Assembly: GCA_964569385.1 (NCBI GenBank)
Contig: CAZMUM010000027.1
Span: 1-64,000, forward strand
Length of the DNA stretch: 64,000 nt
DNA from: JAADHX01 sp964569385
GTDB taxonomy: Bacteria; Actinomycetota; Acidimicrobiia; Acidimicrobiales; Poriferisodalaceae
Direction: 5' to 3'
Position 1 is the stretch's first letter. The number at the start of each line of letters is the position of its first letter. Of the stretch, positions 41,227 through 50,708 are shown in pieces. Under the pieces are notes generated by a model. It worked only from the letters and a program-made list of their open reading frames with translations, ran no database searches and was not told where the DNA came from. The position numbers were made by a program, and so were the translations under genes.

Positions 41227-41967
41227 ATGGCCGAACCGCTCGTCTTAGTCGAACGCAGAGCTCCCATTGTGAGTGTTGTTCTCAATCGCCCCGAACAACG
41301 TAACGCTCTCATCGGACCCTTGGCCACGGCTTTCGCCGATGCCATTGAAGTCATAAACGCCGACGATTCTTTGTCGGTTGTGGTGATCAGCGGTGCTGGC
41401 GGTGCGTTCTGTTCGGGGCTTGACCTCAACGAGTTCACCGCCGATCCGCGACCCGACTGGATTGCTACGTTCCCAAATGAATGGCAGAGGGCCCACAGAG
41501 CGCTGTACAACTGCAACAAGATCGTGATCGTGGCCCTCGAACGGTACGCAATCAACGGCGGAGCATCGCTGGCGTTGGCTGCCGATTTCCTGATTGCAGG
41601 CGAAACCGCGTTTATCCAAGTCGGCGAGATTCAGCAGGGGATGGCCGCACCGATGAACATGGCATGGCTACGGCTTCGCCACTCAGAAGCAACTGCTGCG
41701 AGAGTTGCACTGATCGGCGATCGCATTGCCGGACCCCAACTCGTCGGGTTCGGGTTAGCCCACAGCGTTGTTGCCGATGATGTGGTTGTACCTGAAGCGA
41801 ATCAGTTGGCGTCGGAGCTTGCTAAACACGATGTAGCCGGTGTCCATCGAATCAAGATGTCGTTACGTCGCTCTGGCACCGACCTCGACGCAAAAGCCTG
41901 GTTTGACCGAGTGCTCAGATCAGATCCCCTCAACGGTCAACCGATGCGCCCCAGAGCTGCGACCTAG
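41227..41967 (+). CDS. enoyl-CoA hydratase/isomerase family protein
   Basis: A 246-residue crotonase-fold protein. It has the oxyanion-hole motif AGGAFCSGLDLNEF and a second hole strand at ALERYAINGGASLALAADFLIA. The Glu pair of true hydratases is not fully clear, so substrate and reaction are open. It ends 4 nt inside the convergent membrane gene. Cytoplasmic. Confidence 0.88.
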   Translation: MAEPLVLVERRAPIVSVVLNRPEQRNALIGPLATAFADAIEVINADDSLSVVVISGAGGAFCSGLDLNEFTADPRPDWIATFPNEWQRAHRALYNCNKIVIVALERYAINGGASLALAADFLIAGETAFIQVGEIQQGMAAPMNMAWLRLRHSEATAARVALIGDRIAGPQLVGFGLAHSVVADDVVVPEANQLASELAKHDVAGVHRIKMSLRRSGTDLDAKAWFDRVLRSDPLNGQPMRPRAAT

Positions 41968-42320
41968 GCCCGCTGGGCTACCAAAAGCCCGAACGCAGCT
42001 GATGCGCAGATGACGGTCAACCAGAACCAAACACTGGGTTCAAGCCCCGGGACACCCGAGATTGTGCGCCAACTACTGGCCAGCAGTCCGAGCGAAAGTC
42101 CGGCCGCGGCTCGGGCGACAGTTAAACGATCGGGAGTGATTCGGCCGGTGCTGTCCCAGTAGTAAGTCATCGCCGCAGCCGCAATCGACAGGATCATGAC
42201 CCAATTGCCGCGCAGAGCGCCAATGTTGACCGCCGCCGAAACACCTTGGATCCAGGGAAGATTTGTTGCAGTCGCCGTCGCGCCGAGAGCCACATAGATG
42301 CGAACCATGGATCTATCCAT
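41964..42320 (-). CDS. small membrane protein
   Basis: A 118-residue protein with three or four hydrophobic segments starting MDRSMVRIYVALGATATA; the C-terminal helices are VARAAAGLSLGLLASSW and VWFWLTVICASAAFGLLV. The longer frame upstream to 42494 is unlikely. Function is not recognised. It is convergent with the crotonase gene. Confidence 0.55.
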   Translation of the reverse strand: MDRSMVRIYVALGATATATNLPWIQGVSAAVNIGALRGNWVMILSIAAAAMTYYWDSTGRITPDRLTVARAAAGLSLGLLASSWRTISGVPGLEPSVWFWLTVICASAAFGLLVAQRA

Positions 42321-42505
42321 CGGCTGAAGAATAGACCTCCGTAGAACGCTGGGTTCACAGTCATCAACCGCGCTGATGAAGCGATGCTCGATCTGGTCGA
42401 CCTGTGTCGGTGAAGTGCCAAATTCAAGACCAGATGCACCCTTGGTGTTCAACAACCGAGACCGGTGGGTGTGAGTCGGCCTTGGAGTCGGCAAAATGGA
42501 GACTT

Positions 42506-42832
42506 ATGTCTAAATCGTGCAACAACCCAACCTGCACCGAGCGTGCATGGTGGTCTGGTTGGTGCCGAATCTGTTTTCAGACAACAGGTGTTGCCGAACG
42601 GTTGGCCGAAGAGCGAACCCTCGAAGAACAGCGGGACAAGGCCGAACGCATAGCGACTGCCAAGCGAGCGGTGAACGACTCCGTCGTCGAACTAGGGGAT
42701 CACGGCACGGCACCCTGGTGGGAAATCTCGGAGAAACTCAACGCCCAAGGTCATCGACTTGGCGGCCGGCCGTTCACGCCAACCACGGCTCGAGGTCGTT
42801 ACCTCGAACTAACCGCCCACCAGTGGGAATAG
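42506..42832 (+). CDS. small zinc-ribbon protein with resolvase-like tail
   Basis: A 108-residue protein beginning MSKSCNNPTCTERAW. Four Cys (C5, C10 and CRIC, with C20 and C23) can bind zinc. A charged helix follows, then WEISEKLNAQGHRLGGRPFTPTTARGRY. That last motif resembles the helix-turn-helix part of large serine recombinases (LNAxGxxxxxGxxFTxxTVRxxL). DNA binding is inferred; the family is not known. Confidence 0.6.
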   Translation: MSKSCNNPTCTERAWWSGWCRICFQTTGVAERLAEERTLEEQRDKAERIATAKRAVNDSVVELGDHGTAPWWEISEKLNAQGHRLGGRPFTPTTARGRYLELTAHQWE

Positions 42833-42844
42833 GCCAGCTAACGG

Positions 42845-43789
42845 TCAGCTAACGAAGTTCGCCGGGTCGGTGTTTGCGCCACAGACAATGACCCCCACTC
42901 GCTCGCCTTGGCTGGGTTTGTAGGCACCGTTTATCAAGGCCGCTAAAGCGGCGGCACCACCCGGTTCGGCTATCAGTCGCAACGAGGCCCATAGTTGGTT
43001 CTGGGCGGTTGCAATAGCCTCGTCTGGCACGGTGATCGCTTGATCGGCGTATCGCGATATTGCCGCGAAGGGCACAACACCAACCCTTTTGGCGCCGAGT
43101 GAATCGGCGGCGATGCTCTCTACCGAGACGTCGATTGGTTCGCCCGCGTCGAGTGCTGCACCAACACATCGGGAGCCTTCTGGCTCGACTATGACGACCT
43201 TGATGTCGTTTCGGCAGCGGGCCGCAACTCCAGCGGCCAGGCCGCCTCCGCCTGCGGCCACAAGGATCGTGTCGAGGTCTGGGTGTGCTTCGATGAATTC
43301 GCTGGCCACTGTGGCCGCGGCTGCGACAGTCGCGAAGTGGTTGAAAGGGTGAATCTGAAAGGCACCGGTGTCGGCTGCTCGTTCGTCGCAGGCGAGTTGG
43401 GCATCGTCGTACAGATCGCCGACGACCTTGACGGTGGCGCCGAGAGCCGCGATGCGGTCGCGTTTCATCTGGGGTGACACGCCAGGCACAAACACCTCGG
43501 CTTGCATGCCAAGGGTCGATCCAACCCACGCAAGGGCGGCTCCATGGTTGCCGCCCGAAGCTGCCACTAGTCCGGCCGGCCCGACGTTGTTGGTGAGCGC
43601 ACGATGAAGCGCACCCCGAGGTTTGAACGAGCCGGTGTGTTGAAGCAGTTCGAGCTTGAGTACTACATCGACACTTATTCCCAGATCGCCAGCGCTTACG
43701 TCGATGGTTGGCGTCCGTCGTATAAAGGGCGCGATCAGCTCCCCGGCCTTACAAATGTCTTCAAGAGTCGGAATGGCCTCACTAGTCAC
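42845..43789 (-). CDS. threonine/serine dehydratase-like PLP enzyme
   Basis: A 314-residue fold-type II PLP enzyme. The Schiff-base Lys lies in GSFKPRGA, the phosphate-binding loop is AASGGNHGAALAW, and VAAGGGGLAAG is the glycine-rich C-side loop. It is the length of catabolic serine/threonine dehydratases (about 320) without an ACT domain. It would release ammonia and a 2-keto acid from Ser or Thr; racemase activity is also known for this branch. It is 14 bp from the end of the zinc-ribbon gene (convergent). Confidence 0.85.
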   Translation of the reverse strand: MTSEAIPTLEDICKAGELIAPFIRRTPTIDVSAGDLGISVDVVLKLELLQHTGSFKPRGALHRALTNNVGPAGLVAASGGNHGAALAWVGSTLGMQAEVFVPGVSPQMKRDRIAALGATVKVVGDLYDDAQLACDERAADTGAFQIHPFNHFATVAAAATVASEFIEAHPDLDTILVAAGGGGLAAGVAARCRNDIKVVIVEPEGSRCVGAALDAGEPIDVSVESIAADSLGAKRVGVVPFAAISRYADQAITVPDEAIATAQNQLWASLRLIAEPGGAAALAALINGAYKPSQGERVGVIVCGANTDPANFVS

Positions 43790-43802
43790 CCCACGACCCT
43801 AT

Positions 43803-43863
43803 AGACCACTACTGTCACCGGCAAACGGCTGCGGGCGACCGTTTCCCGGTGACGCGAAGGTCT
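43803..43863 (+). repeat. 61-bp palindromic repeat, copy 1
   Basis: Bounded by AGACC and GGTCT inverted ends. The inner arms GTCACCGGCAAACGG / CCGTTTCCCGGTGAC form a near-perfect hairpin. Copy 2 follows at once, and a third copy lies at 54816. Confidence 0.8.
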
Positions 43864-43871
43864 TTCTACCT

Positions 43872-43926
43872 CTACTGTCACCGGCAAACGGCTGCGGGCG
43901 ACCGTTTCCCGGTGACGCGAAGGTCT
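43872..43926 (+). repeat. 61-bp palindromic repeat family, copy 2
   Basis: From CTACTGTCACC to AAGGTCT it is identical to copy 1 over more than 50 bp. It lacks the left AGACC end. Together with copy 1 it makes a direct tandem pair upstream of the DNA methyltransferase gene. Confidence 0.8.
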
Positions 43927-43980
43927 GGATACGACCGGGGTCGAGCTTGGGTGTCCCAGGTAACCAGTACGATCTTGCCC

Positions 43981-45654
43981 ATGACGAAGGGCTCAGAGGA
44001 ACGCGGCGTTCCAACACTCGATGAGCCCGCAGGCGATCCAGCCGGAGTGCGGATTGTCGACGAGACGACGTCGACCAACGAGTCGTCGACCAACGGATCG
44101 TCACTCAGCGCAACGGCGGCATCACGCAAGCCGACCCGTACTAAGTCGTTCGGCGTTGGCAAACGCGAAAGCCACGACTCCACCGAGTTCTACAAACGTT
44201 TCACCCCTCCAATCGTTTCTTCGGCCGATGATGTCGCGACGGTGCCAGATCTCGACGATTCGTGCATTCTCGGAGACGCCCGCGACATGTCGATCGTGCC
44301 CGACAACTCGGTGGCCCTAGTAGTCACATCGCCTCCGTACTTTGTCGGCAAGGACTACGAACTCGACCTTGGCGGCAAAGACGCGCCCGTGGTCCCTGCG
44401 TCCTACATCGAGTATCTAGAGTTGCTTCGCGACGTCTTTGCCGAATGTGTGCGTGTTCTCGAACCGGGCGGCCGCATCGCTGTCAACGTGGCCAACCTCG
44501 GCCGTAAGCCCTATCGCAGCTTGTCGTCAGACGTCATTCGAATTCTTCAAGACGATCTTCACCTTCTCCTGAGAGGCGAAGTCATCTGGCAAAAGGGCGA
44601 AGGGGCTACGGGGTCGGTGGCTTGGGGGTCGTTTCGCCGGGCGGCCAACCCGGTACTTCGCGACGTTACCGAGCGCGTCATAATCGCTAGCAAGGGCCGC
44701 TTCGATCGGGCCAGGCCTACCAAACAACGGGTCAAAGACGGCCTGCCTCACGAGAACACCGTCACCACCGACGAGTTCATGGAGGCCACTCTCGATCTGT
44801 GGCGCATCGACCCAGAACGAGCCACCAGGGTTAACCATCCAGCCCCGTTTCCCGTCGAGTTGCCGCGACGCCTCATTGACCTGTACACCTACCAAGACGA
44901 TGTTGTGCTCGATCCGTTCGTCGGTTCGGGAACCACTCTTGTAGCCGCGCTACGCGCCGGTCGAAGAGGTATCGGTTTCGATCTCGACGACAACTATCTC
45001 GCCATTGCCCGCGAACGGTTGCGAACCGAAGCTGAGCGTCAGCACTCCAATACGGCCAGTCCTGAGGTCGGCTCCGACACTGTCCGGCTCGAGAACCAGG
45101 CCGAGACCATCGAGTCGGCTCCACCATCGCGGCTATTCGATGGTTTCGAAGCCGTGACTACGGCTGAAGACTTTCAACGCCGTGCTTCCAAAGAGGGCAA
45201 AAAGGCCCAGGACATCGCCAAGTTACGTCTCGAGGAAGCCGGTTTCGAGATCGGTCGCTCGCCGGCGAAACTTCGGGGTCTTGGTGTGCAGTTCAACTTC
45301 GAGGTCATCAGTCAGGTCGATGGTCAGAAGTGGTTTGTCGACGTCTCTGGGGCGTTCACCACGGCTCGGCCTGGTCTGCGCCGCACCGACACGCTTTGGA
45401 AAACGTTGGGTCGGGCCTACGTGTTGTCGACCCAACCCGACCACCGGCTACTCATCCTGACTTCACATCTGCCTCGACCAGGCAGTGAGGGCGACAAAGC
45501 CCTAAGGGCAGTGGCGGGCAAAGGTGTGTTCGACGCACTCGAGATGTTCGACTCCGACGACCAGGTTCGCCTGACGACCTACGCCACCGAAGTGGTCGAT
45601 CGGCCCCAGGTCGGATTTTGGTCGCCTAAAGAGATCGATAAATTCTTCGACTGA
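43981..45654 (+). CDS. beta-class DNA methyltransferase with extra C-terminal domain
   Basis: A 557-residue protein. The order of motifs, TSPPY (116-120) before DPFVGSGTT (from 311), is that of beta-class N6-adenine/N4-cytosine methyltransferases. Motif X is next to motif I (RRGIGFDLDDNYLAIARER). The first 60 residues are a low-complexity tail. After residue 370 a second domain of about 170 residues (FQRRASKEGKKAQDIAKLRLEEAG, VQFNFEVISQVDGQKWFVDVSGAF, RRTDTLWKTLGRAYVLS) follows. It may be a specificity or nuclease-like domain; the Asp in WFVDVSG is a possible PD-(D/E)xK residue. There is no restriction gene nearby, so it looks solitary. Confidence 0.88.
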   Translation: MTKGSEERGVPTLDEPAGDPAGVRIVDETTSTNESSTNGSSLSATAASRKPTRTKSFGVGKRESHDSTEFYKRFTPPIVSSADDVATVPDLDDSCILGDARDMSIVPDNSVALVVTSPPYFVGKDYELDLGGKDAPVVPASYIEYLELLRDVFAECVRVLEPGGRIAVNVANLGRKPYRSLSSDVIRILQDDLHLLLRGEVIWQKGEGATGSVAWGSFRRAANPVLRDVTERVIIASKGRFDRARPTKQRVKDGLPHENTVTTDEFMEATLDLWRIDPERATRVNHPAPFPVELPRRLIDLYTYQDDVVLDPFVGSGTTLVAALRAGRRGIGFDLDDNYLAIARERLRTEAERQHSNTASPEVGSDTVRLENQAETIESAPPSRLFDGFEAVTTAEDFQRRASKEGKKAQDIAKLRLEEAGFEIGRSPAKLRGLGVQFNFEVISQVDGQKWFVDVSGAFTTARPGLRRTDTLWKTLGRAYVLSTQPDHRLLILTSHLPRPGSEGDKALRAVAGKGVFDALEMFDSDDQVRLTTYATEVVDRPQVGFWSPKEIDKFFD

Positions 45655-45765
45655 CACTTCGAGCCAATCGAGTGCGTCTTGGTGCAAAAACGGCCCAACT
45701 TGACATAAAGTAAAGCTCGGTGCTGATGCGGCCGTAGTGGCCTGGCACTGTGAACGGGAGTCACC

Positions 45766-47283
45766 TTGACATCAACGATGAACGCCAGCGACGCAGCAAT
45801 CTCGCTTGGTATGAGCCTCGACATGATCGACGAATCGGTACGCGACCGAGCCGTCGATCGGTTCCGAGAGAACGGAATTGCGCTACCTACATTCGCCCAG
45901 CTCGCCGATCCGAGCACCATGCCAGCCGCTGCGGTCGACGGGCTCGACGCGGTCGATCGCGACGGTCCGGATCCTCGTAACCTGTTCAGGGTCAACTGGT
46001 ACAACAACCGCCAGGGCGGCCGGGTCGATGTGCCCGAGTACATCGAGTTGCCTGGCGAACTAACCGGTGTCGATGCCCGCATTGTGTTGGCCCTTGGCAA
46101 TCGTTTCCCCATGATCAACGCTCACAAGGTGCTAGCGGCCTACAGCTGTCTTGTGCCGTCCATCGTCACTGGCGGATTCGACCCAACCAGTAGCAGGGCC
46201 ATCTGGCCATCAACGGGCAACTACGCCCGCGGCGGCGTGGCCATCTCGACCATTATGGGTTGTCGCGGCGTGGCCGTTCTGCCAGAAGGCATGAGCCGCG
46301 AACGTTTCGATTGGCTCGACGAGTGGATCGGCAACCCCGACGACGTCATCCGCACCTACGGCACCGAAAGCAACGTCAAAGAGATCTACGACGCCTGCCA
46401 CGAACTGGCCAAAGACCCAGCCAACGTCATCTTCAATCAGTTCAGCCAGTTCTGGAACAACCTCGGGCACTACTGGGTCACCGGACGGGCACTAGAGCAC
46501 GTGTACGAAGACGTTACGGCCAACACCCCGAATGCTCGCCTGGCGGCGTTTGTGTCGGCTTCTGGATCGGCCGGGACACTCGGTGCCGGCGACTATCTAA
46601 AGGACCGGCAAGGGGCCAAGATTGTGGCCGTCGAAGCCCTTGAATGCCCGACCATGCTCTACAACGGTTTTGGCGAGCACAACATTCAGGGCATAGGCGA
46701 TAAGCACATTCCGCTGATCCACAACGTCACCAACACCGACATTGCGGTGGCCATCAGTGATCGTTCCACCGATGCTCTCGACGTCCTGTTCAATACGCCG
46801 GCAGGTAAGCAGTACCTGGTCGATCAGGTCGGGTGCGAACCCGCGCTCGTCGATTCTTTGGTCGACATGGGATTCTCGTCCATCTGCAACACATTGGCCG
46901 CCATCAAGACGGCCAAACACCTTGGCTTAACCAGCGAGGACGTAATCGTCACCGTGGCCACCGATGGCTCCGAGCTGTACAACAGCGAGCGCTCCGGTTA
47001 TCTCGAAGCCACCCACAGCCAAGGGTTTGAGGCCCGCGATGCGGCGGCAATTCACGGCGAACATCTGGCGGCCGTCGACACAGCCGATCTGCTCGAAATG
47101 GGCGCCGTCGAACGCAACCGGGTGTTCAACCTGGCCTATTTCACCTGGGTCGAACAACAAGGCATCGAGGTTCCAGAGTTCGAGGCCAGGCGAAGTCAAG
47201 ACTTCTGGAATGGGCTCAGGCCGATGATGGCCGACCTCGACGAGCTGGTAGTCGACTTCAACTCGCGCACCGGTCTCGGCTGA
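45766..47283 (+). CDS. fold-type II PLP enzyme, possibly diaminopropionate-lyase-related
   Basis: A 505-residue PLP enzyme. The Schiff-base Lys is probably in RFPMINAHKVLAAY; this resembles the RFGLNAFKxLGG loop of 2,3-diaminopropionate ammonia-lyase (YgeX), and STGNYARGGVAISTIMGCRG matches the phosphate-binding loop region. It is about 100 residues longer than YgeX. TTG 45766 has GGGAG 5 nt in front; ATG 45778 is the alternative start. It begins the purine-type cluster and is followed one base later by a second PLP enzyme. Lyase or dehydratase activity is an inference. Confidence 0.7.
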   Translation: MTSTMNASDAAISLGMSLDMIDESVRDRAVDRFRENGIALPTFAQLADPSTMPAAAVDGLDAVDRDGPDPRNLFRVNWYNNRQGGRVDVPEYIELPGELTGVDARIVLALGNRFPMINAHKVLAAYSCLVPSIVTGGFDPTSSRAIWPSTGNYARGGVAISTIMGCRGVAVLPEGMSRERFDWLDEWIGNPDDVIRTYGTESNVKEIYDACHELAKDPANVIFNQFSQFWNNLGHYWVTGRALEHVYEDVTANTPNARLAAFVSASGSAGTLGAGDYLKDRQGAKIVAVEALECPTMLYNGFGEHNIQGIGDKHIPLIHNVTNTDIAVAISDRSTDALDVLFNTPAGKQYLVDQVGCEPALVDSLVDMGFSSICNTLAAIKTAKHLGLTSEDVIVTVATDGSELYNSERSGYLEATHSQGFEARDAAAIHGEHLAAVDTADLLEMGAVERNRVFNLAYFTWVEQQGIEVPEFEARRSQDFWNGLRPMMADLDELVVDFNSRTGLG

Positions 47284-47284
47284 G

Positions 47285-48481
47285 TTGCCGTCCGCTACAT
47301 CTTTGAGTTCGGCCGCCGAGGCTGTCGAGGGTAACCCGTTCGTGCGTTACCGAACGCGACTCGATTCGTATCGGCGTTGGACCGATGAGGGCGGTAGCGA
47401 CGCCGAGTTCGTAGCCCTCGTCGAAGACCTTGACGCCAAGGTTGCCGACGTCGATGGGGCGGGGTTTGTTGTCACCCCGATCAGCGAGCAGCCGGCCTTA
47501 GCCGAGGCCGTTGGGTTGCCATCGTGTCGTCTTTGGGTAAAGGATGAAACGAACAACGTCAGTGGTTCGCATAAAGCGCGTCACTTGTTTGGCCTCTTGC
47601 TGCATCTAGCCGTCGACGACCGTTTGGGCCAGAGCCCTACTGGCGAGCTGACCATTGCGTCATGCGGCAACGCGGCAATAGGTGCTGCGGTCGTGGCCAA
47701 GGCCGCTGGTCGGCCGCTGCGTGTGTTCATCCCAACTTGGGCCGATGCCGCCGTGGCCGAGACCCTTGCCGAACTGGGCGCCGCGGTCGAAGTCGTTGCC
47801 CGCCAGCCTGGCGAACTTGGCGACCCGACCTACCTTCGATTTGTTGAGGCCGTCGCGGCTGGGAGCACACCATTCTCGGTGCAAGGCACGGTTGCGCCTC
47901 ACGCTCTCGACGGCGGCCGGACCATTGGCTGGGAACTGGCAGATCAGCTCCGTCAATCGGCTGACCAAGACGGCGATTCGGCCCGTCTCGACCTTGTATC
48001 GATTCAAGTTGGCGGCGGTGCTCTTGGCTCGGCGCTGGTCATGGGTCTCGCCGACGGTGTCGACGCCGGATCGCTATCGGCAATGCCGCGAGTAAGCGCA
48101 GTTCAGACCGAGGCCGCCGCTCCACTCAGGCGAGCATGGGACGCGCTGATTGCAACCGACGATCCAGTTGCGGCGCTCGCCAATCGGCCCGACGATTTCA
48201 TGACGCCATGGGCGAACGTCGGCACCAGTCTCGCCAGCGGAATCCTCGACGATGTCACCTACGATTGGCCCCAACTAGCGGCTGCCATGCTCACGACCGG
48301 TGGTTCGCCTGTTGTCGTCGACGAGGCCGCCATTGTTGAAGCCCACAAAGTTGGACGAGCTACCACAGGCATCAACGTGTCGGCCACGGGTACTTCGGGC
48401 CTGGCTGGTCTGTTGTCCGAATCGGACGATGCAATTCGCGGTGCCAACGTTGCCGTGATCTTTACAGGAGTCGAACGATGA
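47285..48481 (+). CDS. threonine-synthase-like PLP enzyme
   Basis: A 398-residue fold-type II PLP protein. The Lys is in KDETNNVSGSHKARH and the phosphate loop is ASCGNAAIGAAVVAKAAG. A GGGALGSAL glycine loop follows. It resembles threonine synthase-like and DAPAL-like enzymes but is not a good match to either. TTG 47285 lies one base after the previous stop and has no clear ribosome site, so translation depends on the first gene. Overlaps the deaminase by 4 nt (ATGA). The two PLP enzymes may act in turn on the product of ring opening. Confidence 0.7.
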   Translation: MPSATSLSSAAEAVEGNPFVRYRTRLDSYRRWTDEGGSDAEFVALVEDLDAKVADVDGAGFVVTPISEQPALAEAVGLPSCRLWVKDETNNVSGSHKARHLFGLLLHLAVDDRLGQSPTGELTIASCGNAAIGAAVVAKAAGRPLRVFIPTWADAAVAETLAELGAAVEVVARQPGELGDPTYLRFVEAVAAGSTPFSVQGTVAPHALDGGRTIGWELADQLRQSADQDGDSARLDLVSIQVGGGALGSALVMGLADGVDAGSLSAMPRVSAVQTEAAAPLRRAWDALIATDDPVAALANRPDDFMTPWANVGTSLASGILDDVTYDWPQLAAAMLTTGGSPVVVDEAAIVEAHKVGRATTGINVSATGTSGLAGLLSESDDAIRGANVAVIFTGVER

Positions 48482-49860
48482 GCGAAACATCGACCGCAGA
48501 TCTGCTGGTCCGAAACGCCCGACTGGTAGCGACAGTCGACGATGCTCGCGCCGAGATCGAGGGTGGTTGGGTAGCGATCACCGATGGACTGGTATCTGGA
48601 GTTGGCTTCGGCGGCGAAGAGCCTTCGGCCGAAGTGACCATCGACGCCACCGACTGCCTCGTTACTCCTGGGCTCATCAACACCCACCATCACCTGTACC
48701 AGAACCTTACTCGGGCCTATGGTCCGGCTCTCGATGGAAACCTGTTTCACTGGCTTAAGACGCTCTACCCAAAATGGGCCAGGCTCGACGAAGAAGCGGC
48801 GTTCGTATCGGCATGGGTAGGGCTGGCCGAGCTGGCCGAATCCGGATGCACGACATCGTCTGATCACCTCTATGTGCACCCCGAGGGCGGCGGCGACCTT
48901 CTATCAGCCGAAATTTCGGCGGCGCGCGACCTTGGCGTGCGGTTCCACCCGACGCGCGGGTCGATGAGTTTGTCCGAAAAGGACGGCGGCTTGCCGCCAG
49001 ACAGCGTGGTCCAGACCGACGACACAATCCTGGCCGAGTCAGCTGAGGCCGTTCATCGGCATCACGACCCGTCTCACGGTGCGATGACCCGCATCGCCCT
49101 CGCCCCCTGCTCGCCGTTCTCAGTCACCGAACAGTTGATGACAGCAACGGCCGCCTTGGCCGCTGAGCTCGACGTTCGACTCCATACCCACCTGGCCGAA
49201 GACATCGACGAAGACGAGTTCTGCCTCGATCAGTTCGGCTGTCGCCCCATCGACTACCTCGAAAAGGTCGGCTGGGCGTCCAGCAACACCTGGATCGCCC
49301 ATTGTGTCCAACCGAATTCAACCGACATCGCCAAGCTTGGAAGGTGGGGAGTTGGGGTGGCTCATTGCCCAAGCTCGAACATGATTCTTGGCTCTGGTGT
49401 TGCTCCGGTTCGCGAACTTAGGGCCGCTGGGTCGCCGGTCGGCATTGGTGTCGACGGATCGGCATCGGCCGACTCTGGTTCGATGTGGACCGAGACCCGT
49501 AACGCCATGCTCAGCGGCAGGCTGAAGGGTTTCCTCGACGGAACTCGATCTCTGATGTCTTCGCGCGACGCACTCGAAATGGCCACTCGCGACGGTGCCG
49601 CCTGTTTGGGAAGATCTGGCGAACTTGGCGAACTTTCGGTCGGTGCGGTAGGTGACGTTGCTATTTGGGCGCTCGATGGTCTCCGGTTTGCTGGCGCCCA
49701 CTCCGACCCCGTCGAGGCCTGGCTTCGTTGCGGTCCCACCGGAGCTCGCACCACCATCGTGTCCGGGCGAGTCATCGTCGACAATCACATGTTGGTCGAC
49801 GAGAGCGTCGAGGACCATCTGCGCGATCACCGTCGTATTTCGGAGGCTCTCCAGAAATGA
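48478..49860 (+). CDS. 8-oxoguanine deaminase (SsnA/AtzB-type amidohydrolase)
   Basis: A 460-residue amidohydrolase. Metal ligands are in NTHHHLYQNLTR, HTHLAED, HCVQ and GVDGSAS. The DGNLFHWLKTLYPKWARL, GCTTSSDHLYVHP and RGSMSLSEKDGGLPPDS stretches are the signature of 8-oxoguanine deaminases, which turn 8-oxoguanine to urate. SsnA of E. coli belongs to the same superfamily. ATGA overlaps with both neighbours bind it to the xdh genes. It supplies urate or a related oxopurine to the cluster. Confidence 0.88.
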   Translation: MSETSTADLLVRNARLVATVDDARAEIEGGWVAITDGLVSGVGFGGEEPSAEVTIDATDCLVTPGLINTHHHLYQNLTRAYGPALDGNLFHWLKTLYPKWARLDEEAAFVSAWVGLAELAESGCTTSSDHLYVHPEGGGDLLSAEISAARDLGVRFHPTRGSMSLSEKDGGLPPDSVVQTDDTILAESAEAVHRHHDPSHGAMTRIALAPCSPFSVTEQLMTATAALAAELDVRLHTHLAEDIDEDEFCLDQFGCRPIDYLEKVGWASSNTWIAHCVQPNSTDIAKLGRWGVGVAHCPSSNMILGSGVAPVRELRAAGSPVGIGVDGSASADSGSMWTETRNAMLSGRLKGFLDGTRSLMSSRDALEMATRDGAACLGRSGELGELSVGAVGDVAIWALDGLRFAGAHSDPVEAWLRCGPTGARTTIVSGRVIVDNHMLVDESVEDHLRDHRRISEALQK

Positions 49861-50708
49861 CCGTGAGCATGCCTTCATCACTAGATGAGACGCTGCGTTT
49901 GTTGTCTGAGGACCCGGCGGCAACCATCCTCGCCGGTGGTACCGATGCCATGGTCGAGATCAACTACGAACACCGCCGCCCAGTATCGGTGGTGAGCCTC
50001 CGACGCGTTGTCGAGCTCGCGACATGGTCGATCGACGACGGCACTGTTCGGCTCGGGGCCATGGTGCCCTATGCCGAGATCATGAACTCCGAGCTTGCCG
50101 TGGCGTCGCCCGGGCTGGCCCAAGCATCGCGCACGGTCGGGAGCTCCCAGATTCGCAATACGGGCACTGTGGGCGGCAACCTAGCCACGGGCTCACCAGC
50201 AGGCGACACCATCCCGGTTCTGGCCGCGCTTGGCGCCGTGGTCGAGGTCGCTTCGGTGCGTGGTGTTAGAGAGGTGCCCGTCGTCGACTTGATTGTTGGT
50301 GTGAAACGCACTGTGCTTGAGCCAGACGAACTGATAGTTGCCATCCGGTTTCCGGTGGCATCGGGGCCCCAAGAATTTCTGAAGATCGGCACCCGCAACG
50401 CCATGGTGATTTCGGTTGCGAGCTGCGCTCTGGTGATAAATCTGGCCGAGCGTTCGGTGGCCTGTGCGCTCGGGTCGGTATCGCCAGCACCGCTTCGTTG
50501 CGCCGCCGCCGAGGAGTTCGCGGCGGCCAACATCGATTGGTCAGTCGGCGGCATTGGCATCTCCGATCCCCGGACACTCGAAACCTTCGGATCGATGGTG
50601 GCCGACACCGCTAGCCCCATCGACGATCATCGATCGACGGCCGCGTACCGAAAACACGGTGTTGCGGTCATGGCCAGGCGGGCACTAACGAGGGCGACAA
50701 CATCATGA
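49857..50708 (+). CDS. xanthine dehydrogenase FAD subunit (XdhB/YgfM-type)
   Basis: A 283-residue FAD-binding subunit: LAGGTDAMVEI and IRNTGTVGGNLATGSPAGD are the two flavin loops. It is the middle electron carrier of a three-subunit xanthine dehydrogenase. ATG 49857 lies in the deaminase stop; its own stop overlaps the 2Fe-2S gene by 4 nt. Confidence 0.92.
   Translation: MTVSMPSSLDETLRLLSEDPAATILAGGTDAMVEINYEHRRPVSVVSLRRVVELATWSIDDGTVRLGAMVPYAEIMNSELAVASPGLAQASRTVGSSQIRNTGTVGGNLATGSPAGDTIPVLAALGAVVEVASVRGVREVPVVDLIVGVKRTVLEPDELIVAIRFPVASGPQEFLKIGTRNAMVISVASCALVINLAERSVACALGSVSPAPLRCAAAEEFAAANIDWSVGGIGISDPRTLETFGSMVADTASPIDDHRSTAAYRKHGVAVMARRALTRATTS

Noticed and set aside
43656..44024. Protein-coding frame running over the 43.8-43.9 kb repeats
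   Set aside because: The repeated PLLSPANGCGRPFPGDAKV words come from translating the palindromic DNA repeat, and the frame overlaps real genes on both sides.
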